Assembly (NCBI GenBank): GCA_002425305.1
Contig: DILZ01000144.1
Coordinates: forward strand, 3,719 to 14,073
Direction of reading: 5' to 3'
Length of the DNA: 10,355 nucleotides
Source of the DNA: Ruminococcaceae bacterium UBA5579
Lineage (GTDB): Bacteria; Bacillota; Clostridia; Oscillospirales; Ruminococcaceae
Shown: piece by piece, positions 6,172 through 10,355 of the stretch
Position numbering within the stretch: the stretch's first letter is position 1
Layout: each line of letters begins with the position of its first letter
The notes under the pieces: model-generated
Told to the model about the DNA's origin: nothing
The model's input: only the letters and a program-made list of their open reading frames with translations
Database searches by the model: none
Made by a program: the position numbers and the translations under genes

Positions 6172-6206
6172 AACTATCAACCGGAAACTATAAACTATCT
6201 ACTATA
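6172..6206 (+). repeat. Heptad repeat of the AACTAT type in the intergenic gap
   Basis: Five consecutive 7-base units start at 6172, 6179, 6186, 6193 and 6200. Three begin with AACTAT, one is a divergent AACCGG unit and one is TACTAT. The array lies in the 74-base gap between the GXGXG gene and the ANTAR gene and ends just before the ribosome site. A reverse-complement relative (TAGTT units of 7-8 bases) lies at 7838-7873. Function unknown. Confidence 0.6.
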
Positions 6207-6218
6207 AGCGGAGGTTCT

Positions 6219-6782
6219 ATGAAGATTTTCATCAATGCCAGAAATCTTGAAATATGTGAAAGCATAGCTTCGGCATTGGGTGAACTTTCCGCAGAGATCG
6301 TGTATCATTCGAATGAAGCATCAGATGATCTTTCGGATTATGACGCGGTGATCGTATCGACGCCGCTCGAAAGCGAGTTCGGACTGAACTTCGTGACGGA
6401 GGCGTCCAAGAAAAGCGGCGCGGCTATTATTGTGCTTGCCCGCGCGGACATTGCCGAGGACGTTCAGAAGCGTATCAAGTTTACGGGCGCGTTCGTTATC
6501 GGAAAGCCGTTTCCGAAGAGCGTGCTGATAAACACCGTGAAGATGTCGCTGCTCGCCAGGGAGAACATCACGCGGCTTGAACAGGAGAAGAACGAGCTTT
6601 CAAAGCAGCTTGACGACGTGAAGATAATTGACCGCGCGAAATGCTGCCTTATCGAGTATCTTAACCTCACGGAAAAGCAGGCTCACCGCCATATTCAGAA
6701 GCTGGCGATGGACACGCGGCGAGCTCAGCGCGAGATAGCCGAGGATATTCTCCGCACTTATTCGGGTATGACAAACGTTTGA
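6219..6782 (+). CDS. ANTAR-domain RNA-binding antitermination regulator with a degenerate receiver domain
   Basis: ANTAR proteins bind leader RNA hairpins and prevent transcription termination. The 187 residues comprise a receiver-like domain (about 1-112), a charged coiled-coil linker (about 113-137) and an ANTAR domain (about 138-182), recognised by DRAKCCLIEYLNLTEKQAHRHI (138-159) and KLAMDTRRAQREIAEDIL (161-178). The receiver keeps the beta5 lysine (Lys96, GKPF), but beta3 ends in AVIVSTPL with Ser47 where the phosphoacceptor aspartate should be, and the acidic pair near the start is missing, so it is a pseudo-receiver. It lies 74 bases after the GXGXG gene with no terminator between, and has a GGAGG ribosome site, so it is probably co-transcribed with the glutamate synthase genes. 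The arrangement recalls clostridial NitR and pseudo-receiver AmiR. Likely targets are the two leader hairpins at 655-672 and 1027-1046. Confidence 0.9.
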   Translation: MKIFINARNLEICESIASALGELSAEIVYHSNEASDDLSDYDAVIVSTPLESEFGLNFVTEASKKSGAAIIVLARADIAEDVQKRIKFTGAFVIGKPFPKSVLINTVKMSLLARENITRLEQEKNELSKQLDDVKIIDRAKCCLIEYLNLTEKQAHRHIQKLAMDTRRAQREIAEDILRTYSGMTNV

Positions 6783-6786
6783 AATA

Positions 6787-6826
6787 TTTCCCCGCAAGGT
6801 AATTGTCTTTGCGGGGAAAATTTTTT
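6787..6826 (+). terminator. Intrinsic terminator after the ANTAR gene
   Basis: TTTCCCCGCAA (6787-6797) pairs perfectly with TTGCGGGGAAA (6809-6819) around an 11-base loop, followed by ATTTTTT. It starts 5 bases after the stop codon and closes the glutamate synthase-ANTAR operon. Confidence 0.93.
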
Positions 6827-6827
6827 A

Positions 6828-6865
6828 ACAAATTCCTAAAAACCTATTGACATTGTAGGAATTGT
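6828..6865. promoter_or_regulatory. Palindromic operator-like element spanning the cysK -35 region
   Basis: ACAAATTCCTA (6828-6838) and TAGGAATTGT (6856-6865) are inverted copies differing by one inserted A. A further CCTA (6843-6846) pairs with the same TAGG (6856-6859) as a tighter palindrome around the -35 hexamer. A palindrome overlying a cysK promoter fits repression by a cysteine-responsive Rrf2-type regulator such as CymR; that regulator is inferred, not seen. Confidence 0.5.
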
Positions 6866-6875
6866 GTGCTATAAT
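6847..6875 (+). promoter_or_regulatory. Consensus sigma-A promoter for cysK
   Basis: TTGACA (6847-6852) and TATAAT (6870-6875) are separated by exactly 17 bases. The expected start is near 6882, about 32 bases before the ATG, leaving no room for a riboswitch or T-box. Control is therefore likely at initiation, through the palindrome covering the -35 region. Confidence 0.9.
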
Positions 6876-6913
6876 ATAACCGTAAGGAACATTTATACTA
6901 TGGAGGAGATAAT

Positions 6914-7840
6914 ATGAAGATCTACAAAAACGTTATGGAACTTATCGGAAAAACGCCGCTTTTGGAACTTTCCAAAATCGAAGCCGAGGAAAATGCGGGC
7001 GCGACTGTTTTGGCAAAGCTGGAGCTTTTTAATCCTGCCGGTTCGGTCAAGGACCGCATAGCAAAGGCTATGATCGAGGACGCGGAGCGCTCCGGCAAGC
7101 TCACCGCAGATTCCGTCATTATCGAGCCGACAAGCGGCAACACAGGCGTGGGGCTTTCGGCGATAGCGGCGGCGCGCGGTTACAGAATAATCATCGTAAT
7201 GCCCGAAACTATGAGCGTGGAGCGCCGCAATCTTATGAAGGCATACGGCGCTGAGCTGGTGCTGACAGAGGGCGCAAAGGGAATGAAGGGCGCGATTGAA
7301 AAGGCGGAGGAGCTTTCGCGCGAGATACCGAACAGCTTTATCCCGGGGCAGTTCACCAATCCCGTAAACCCTGCGGCGCACGAGGCTACAACGGGCATTG
7401 AGATATGGGAGGACACGGACGGAAAGGTCGATATTTTCGTTGCCGGCATCGGAACGGGCGGTACGATATCGGGCGTTGGAAAGGCACTGAAGGCGAAAAA
7501 TCCCGATATCAAAGTAGTTGCCGTCGAACCGTCGTCAAGTCCCGTGCTTTCGGGCGGCGCTCCCGGATCGCATAAGATACAAGGCATCGGAGCCGGTTTT
7601 GTTCCCGATACCTTGAATACCGATATCTATGACGAGATAATCCAGGTTGAAAACGAAGCGGCTCTTGAAACGGGCAGACGTGTAGCAAGGTCGGAGGGCG
7701 TGCTTGTCGGGATAAGCTCGGGCGCTGCCGTTTGGGCGGCTTTGGAGCTTGCAAAACGCCCCGAAAACAGCGGCAAGACTATCGTCGCGCTGCTCCCCGA
7801 CACGGGTGAAAGATATCTTTCCACCGTGATGTTCTCTTAG
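6914..7840 (+). CDS. cysK: Cysteine synthase A (O-acetylserine sulfhydrylase)
   Basis: The enzyme makes cysteine from O-acetylserine and sulfide with pyridoxal phosphate. The 308 residues match the family length. The PLP lysine is Lys46 in NPAGSVKDR (40-48), the substrate loop is TSGNTG (73-78), the phosphate-binding loop is GTGGT (180-184), and the C-terminal [12 protein letters not shown] (293-304) is characteristic of CysK rather than cystathionine beta-synthase. There is no N- or C-terminal extension. GGAGGAG lies 5 bases before ATG 6914. It forms a single-gene unit with its own promoter and terminator. No serine acetyltransferase gene lies in the window. CysM is an alternative name but the overall motifs favour CysK. 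Confidence 0.95.
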   Translation: MKIYKNVMELIGKTPLLELSKIEAEENAGATVLAKLELFNPAGSVKDRIAKAMIEDAERSGKLTADSVIIEPTSGNTGVGLSAIAAARGYRIIIVMPETMSVERRNLMKAYGAELVLTEGAKGMKGAIEKAEELSREIPNSFIPGQFTNPVNPAAHEATTGIEIWEDTDGKVDIFVAGIGTGGTISGVGKALKAKNPDIKVVAVEPSSSPVLSGGAPGSHKIQGIGAGFVPDTLNTDIYDEIIQVENEAALETGRRVARSEGVLVGISSGAAVWAALELAKRPENSGKTIVALLPDTGERYLSTVMFS

Positions 7841-7873
7841 TTTTTAGTTTAATAGTTGCTAGTTGTTAGTTAT
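7838..7873 (+). repeat. TAGTT heptad repeat downstream of cysK
   Basis: Five copies of TAGTT start at 7838, 7845, 7853, 7860 and 7867, spaced 7, 8, 7 and 7 bases. The first overlaps the cysK TAG stop codon and the array ends just before the terminator. It is the reverse complement of the AACTA-type array at 6172-6206. Function unknown. Confidence 0.6.
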
Positions 7874-7879
7874 TAAAAC

Positions 7880-7903
7880 GCCCCCAAGTTCGGGGGCTTT
7901 TTT
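7880..7903 (+). terminator. Intrinsic terminator after cysK
   Basis: GCCCCC (7880-7885) pairs with GGGGGC (7892-7897) around a 6-base loop and is followed by TTTTTT (7898-7903). The A-run before the stem would let it also work from the other strand, but no convergent gene needs it. Confidence 0.93.
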
Positions 7904-7907
7904 GTGT

Positions 7908-7935
7908 TCTATTTTCCGGACCCGCCGCATAGAAT
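7908..7935 (+). promoter_or_regulatory. Candidate sigma-E-type sporulation promoter for the spoIIIA operon
   Basis: CATAGAAT (7928-7935) resembles the sigma-E -10 element CATACAAT. An upstream CTATTTT (7909-7915) is a weak match to the -35 element with a somewhat short 12-base spacer. In Bacillus subtilis spoIIIA is transcribed by sigma-E, and the preceding terminator leaves only about 67 bases for a promoter. No sigma-A promoter is visible here. Confidence 0.45.
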
Positions 7936-7970
7936 TTACCAAATCGGACAAGTAAAGCGGGGGAATAAAA

Positions 7971-8810
7971 ATGATAAAAGCAGCGGTATTGCCACTAAAA
8001 AGCATAGACAAGCTACATATTACCGAGCCGCTTTCGCAGATAGCGGAGATACGTCTGCGTGCTGGCAGACCGTCGGTGGCGGTAAACGTTTTCGGAGAGA
8101 TGAAAGTTTGCTCATCGGCGTTTACGGCGGAGGAGATCGGGGACTGTTTCGCGGAGATATGCCGATATTCGGTGTACAGCTTTGAGGAGGAGATAGCGCG
8201 GGGCTTTGTCACTCTGGACGGCGGACACCGCGTGGGAATAAGCGGAACGGCGGTAACAAAAAACGGAAAAATAATGTCGATCAAGGACATTTCGGGATTG
8301 AATATACGCATAGCGCATCAAGTCCGCGGGTGCGCGGACGAGTTATATGAACGCGTTTTTTCGCGCGGACTTCGTTCACTGCTGCTTGCGGGAAAGCCGC
8401 TGAGCGGCAAGACCACCGTGCTGCGCGATCTCGCCAGACGGATAGGCGAGCGACACCGAGTTGTACTTATTGACAGCCGCAACGAGCTTTCCGCAAGTGT
8501 TCGCGGAACGCCGACGCTTGACATCGGGCTGAATACCGACGCGCTGTGCGGAGTTGAGAAAAGCGAGGGGATAATGCTTGCGCTGCGAAGTCTCAGTCCG
8601 GAGGTTGTGATATGCGACGAGATAGGCGATGACGGCGCGGCGGTAGAGCAGGCGATGTTCTGCGGAGTTAAGATAATCGCCTCGGCGCACGCGGGAAGTA
8701 TTGAGGAGCTTAAACGTCGTCCGTCGACGCGCGATATCGTTCCGTTTTTCGAGAGCGCCGCTGTACTTGGCGAACGCGGTCGGCTTGCCGAATACCGCGA
8801 AAATCGGTGA
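7971..8810 (+). CDS. spoIIIAA: Stage III sporulation protein AA (ATPase)
   Basis: SpoIIIAA is the cytoplasmic secretion-type ATPase of the SpoIIIA-SpoIIQ feeding channel that links mother cell and forespore during engulfment. The 279 residues contain the family N-terminal region (AEIRLRAGRP, 25-34), RGFVTLDGGHRVGI (77-90), a Walker A motif GKPLSGKTT (141-149), Walker B VVICDEIG (212-219) and the following IIASAHAGSIEEL (235-247). The Walker A carries Lys-Pro-Leu where relatives usually have Pro-Pro-Gly, but the GKTT core is intact. A GGGGGAA ribosome site precedes ATG 7971. It is the first gene of the operon, and its stop overlaps the next start. Confidence 0.95.
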   Translation: MIKAAVLPLKSIDKLHITEPLSQIAEIRLRAGRPSVAVNVFGEMKVCSSAFTAEEIGDCFAEICRYSVYSFEEEIARGFVTLDGGHRVGISGTAVTKNGKIMSIKDISGLNIRIAHQVRGCADELYERVFSRGLRSLLLAGKPLSGKTTVLRDLARRIGERHRVVLIDSRNELSASVRGTPTLDIGLNTDALCGVEKSEGIMLALRSLSPEVVICDEIGDDGAAVEQAMFCGVKIIASAHAGSIEELKRRPSTRDIVPFFESAAVLGERGRLAEYRENR

Positions 8811-9301
8811 CGGCGATGGATATGCTTAGGATTTTTGCGGCGGCCATCGAGTTCGCAATCTGTGCGTTTGAGGGATATCGCCGCAGCCGCGAGCTTCGTG
8901 AACGCGCGGCGTTTTTATCGGAGATAGAGCTGCTGCTTGAAAGGTTCGCAAGCGGGATAAAGTGCGCCGGTAGAACCACGGACGAGCTTATTCGGCAGGA
9001 AAACGGCAGCTTCGCAAGGCTTGTCAAGGAATATTGCGCCGAGATCGGAGATATCCGCGCGGCGTGGGAACGCGCGTGTGATACGCTCCCCCAAAAGCGT
9101 GAGGAAACAGCCTTGCTGTACGAGCTTGGGCAAAGCCTCGGAGCTTTTGATAAGGAAAGCACGCTCCGTCTTCTGGAGCGCTGCGGATCGGAGATCGCCG
9201 CGTTAAAATCCGCCGCCGAAACGGAGTATTCAAGACGCGGAAAAGCGCTTGTTCAAGTGGGGACGCTGTGCGGGATAGGCGCGGCGATTTTGATAATATA
9301 A
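8807..9301 (+). CDS. spoIIIAB: Stage III sporulation protein AB
   Basis: A mother-cell membrane component of the SpoIIIA channel, related in layout to type II secretion F proteins. The 164 residues have a hydrophobic N-terminal segment (MLRIFAAAIEFAICAFEG), a helical cytoplasmic middle with ELLLERFASGIKCAGRTTDE and RAAWERACDTLP, and a hydrophobic C-terminal segment (VQVGTLCGIGAAILII), the usual topology and length. The start is taken as GTG 8807, overlapping the spoIIIAA stop as GTGA; ATG 8816, with GGTGA five bases upstream, is a realistic alternative that loses three residues. Sequence identity between SpoIIIAB proteins is low, so the call rests on topology, length and position between AA and AC. 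Confidence 0.92.
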   Translation: MTAMDMLRIFAAAIEFAICAFEGYRRSRELRERAAFLSEIELLLERFASGIKCAGRTTDELIRQENGSFARLVKEYCAEIGDIRAAWERACDTLPQKREETALLYELGQSLGAFDKESTLRLLERCGSEIAALKSAAETEYSRRGKALVQVGTLCGIGAAILII

Positions 9302-9311
9302 GAGGACAACT

Positions 9312-9509
9312 ATGGAGATAGATCTGCTTTTTAAGATAGCCGCTGTAGGTATCATCGTCGCGATATTGAACCTTATCTTAAAAAAGACCGATCACGACGA
9401 GCAGGCGGTTATGCTGAACGTCGCTGGACTGGTTATCGTGTTGATGATGCTTATACCGTCTATTCAGACGCTTTTTGAAACGATAAGGGACGTGTTCGGG
9501 CTGTGGTGA
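9312..9509 (+). CDS. spoIIIAC: Stage III sporulation protein AC
   Basis: A 65-residue membrane protein of the SpoIIIA channel. It has two hydrophobic helices, FKIAAVGIIVAILNLIL (about 7-23) and VMLNVAGLVIVLMMLIP (about 33-49), joined by the conserved charged loop KKTDHDEQA (24-32), which is diagnostic of SpoIIIAC. Length matches the family. The start at 9312 has AGAGGA about 6 bases upstream. Its stop is overlapped by the next start, so AC and AD are probably translationally coupled. Confidence 0.94.
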   Translation: MEIDLLFKIAAVGIIVAILNLILKKTDHDEQAVMLNVAGLVIVLMMLIPSIQTLFETIRDVFGLW

Positions 9510-9898
9510 CGGATATTGTTAAGCTGTGCGGATTTGGACTGATGGCGGTCGTGCTGTGCGTAACGGTAAGGCAGTTAAAGCCCGACAGCGCGGTTTTGGT
9601 GAACATCGCCGCAGGCATAATGATACTTCTTGCGGCGGTACGGCTGCTGTCGCCGTCGGTAAAAGCGATAGGCGAGCTTGCTGACAGCGTGGGGATAAGC
9701 GGTGAATTTGCGGAGGTGCTTTTAAAGGCATTGGCGATAAGCTACGTCACGTCACTCTCCGCCGCTTGTGCGCGGGACGCGGGCGAAGCGGCGCTTGGCT
9801 CAAAGCTGGAGCTTGCGGGGCGAGTATCGATAGCCGCGCTCTCGCTGCCTGTGTTCACTCGGCTTGCGGAGCTTATCACCTCGATGATAAACGGATAG
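9503..9898 (+). CDS. spoIIIAD: Stage III sporulation protein AD
   Basis: A polytopic mother-cell membrane protein of the SpoIIIA channel, paralogous in part to SpoIIIAC. The 131 residues contain about four hydrophobic segments and the conserved block LLKALAISYVTSLSAACARDAGEAALGSKLELAGR (from about residue 72), in which the charged DAGE and SKLELAGR parts are typical. Two adjacent GTG codons, at 9503 and 9506, can serve as start; the second overlaps the spoIIIAC stop as GTGA, like the AA/AB junction, and may be the true one. No strong ribosome site is visible, consistent with coupling to AC. Confidence 0.94.
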   Translation: MVTDIVKLCGFGLMAVVLCVTVRQLKPDSAVLVNIAAGIMILLAAVRLLSPSVKAIGELADSVGISGEFAEVLLKALAISYVTSLSAACARDAGEAALGSKLELAGRVSIAALSLPVFTRLAELITSMING

Positions 9899-9906
9899 GT
9901 AAAAAT

Positions 9907-10355
9907 ATGAGGAAGTTTTTTGCGGTTTTGCTGGCTGTTACAGCTATGTTTTTTTGCGGAACGACCGCCGCAGCCGAAGATTTTGATTACGGCAGGGAGG
10001 AGCTTGAAAGCGCTCTGCCCGACGACGCTTTGGAGTATCTTGAAAGCGCGGAGATAACGCCGGAGTCACCGAAAACTTTTTCGTTTTCGGAGGCGCTTGG
10101 AAGCCTTTGGGAGCTTTTGAAAAGCAAGGCGTCACGTCCGGTCCGTATGCTTTGCGGTCTTTGCGGAGTGGTGCTGTTCTGCGCATTGGCGGAAAACATC
10201 GCAAGCGAGGGTCAGCTAAAGGGCGTGTTTTCGGCGGTGGGAGTTTTGTGCGGCGCGGGGATAGCGGCAAGCGCGATATATGAGATGCTGAACAGCTCGC
10301 TTGCGGCTATTTCTGCGGCGAGAAATTTTATGCTGGTGTTCATTCCCGTGCTTAC
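9907..10355 (+). CDS. spoIIIAE: Stage III sporulation protein AE, N-terminal part (partial, runs off right edge)
   Basis: SpoIIIAE is a large polytopic membrane subunit of the feeding channel. The 149 codons present begin with a signal-like hydrophobic stretch (MRKFFAVLLAVTAMFFCGTTAAA), then an acidic extracytoplasmic region, then membrane segments VRMLCGLCGVVLFCALAEN and GVFSAVGVLCGAGIAASAIYEM, and reach the conserved RNFMLVFIPVL just before the edge. The family is about 380-400 residues, so over half lies outside. ATG 9907 has a weak AGGT about 7 bases upstream and lies 8 bases after spoIIIAD. Position after AD and the FMLVFIPV motif make the call secure; spoIIIAF-AH would be expected next. 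Confidence 0.93.
   Translation, partial: MRKFFAVLLAVTAMFFCGTTAAAEDFDYGREELESALPDDALEYLESAEITPESPKTFSFSEALGSLWELLKSKASRPVRMLCGLCGVVLFCALAENIASEGQLKGVFSAVGVLCGAGIAASAIYEMLNSSLAAISAARNFMLVFIPVL

Overview
The window looks like chromosomal DNA of a spore-forming clostridial Firmicute, probably of the Oscillospirales/Ruminococcus type. This is inferred from a type III glutamine synthetase, an archaeal-type split glutamate synthase, an ANTAR-type regulator and a spoIIIA sporulation operon, with GC-rich genes separated by AT-rich, consensus-promoter intergenic DNA. No mobile element, CRISPR array, tRNA or rRNA is visible.

Layout. (1) Positions 1-594, minus strand: the N-terminal 198 codons of glutamine synthetase III, running off the left edge. 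(2) Positions 595-1139: a divergent regulatory region with two near-identical consensus promoters (TTGACA, 17 bp, TATAAT), one for each direction, each followed by a structured leader. (3) Positions 1140-6144, plus strand: a five-gene, tightly packed split glutamate synthase: glutaminase subunit, FMN/Fe-S synthase subunit, polyferredoxin, FAD/NAD(P)H oxidoreductase, and GXGXG subunit. (4) Positions 6219-6782: an ANTAR-domain RNA-binding regulator, apparently the last gene of the same operon, closed by a strong terminator at 6787-6826. (5) Positions 6847-7840: cysK with its own promoter and a palindromic operator-like element, closed by a terminator at 7880-7903. (6) Position 7971 to the right edge: spoIIIAA-AB-AC-AD-AE (AE partial), behind a candidate sigma-E-type promoter.

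How the parts work together. Glutamine synthetase and glutamate synthase together form the GS-GOGAT ammonium assimilation cycle, transcribed divergently from one control region. The most interesting observation is that both leaders contain a small hairpin with a hexanucleotide loop of the form AARGGC closed by C-G. In both leaders the 3' half of the loop plus the 3' arm of this hairpin is also the 5' arm of a downstream terminator-like hairpin, so the two folds exclude one another. A1/G4 hexaloops are the known recognition feature of ANTAR antiterminator proteins, and an ANTAR protein is encoded at the end of the operon. The simplest reading is a self-contained nitrogen regulon in which the ANTAR protein controls both halves of the cycle, including its own operon, by transcription antitermination. 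Its receiver domain lacks the phosphorylatable aspartate, so it is probably signalled by a partner or ligand rather than by a kinase. A clear second hairpin, usual for ANTAR targets, was not found in either leader.
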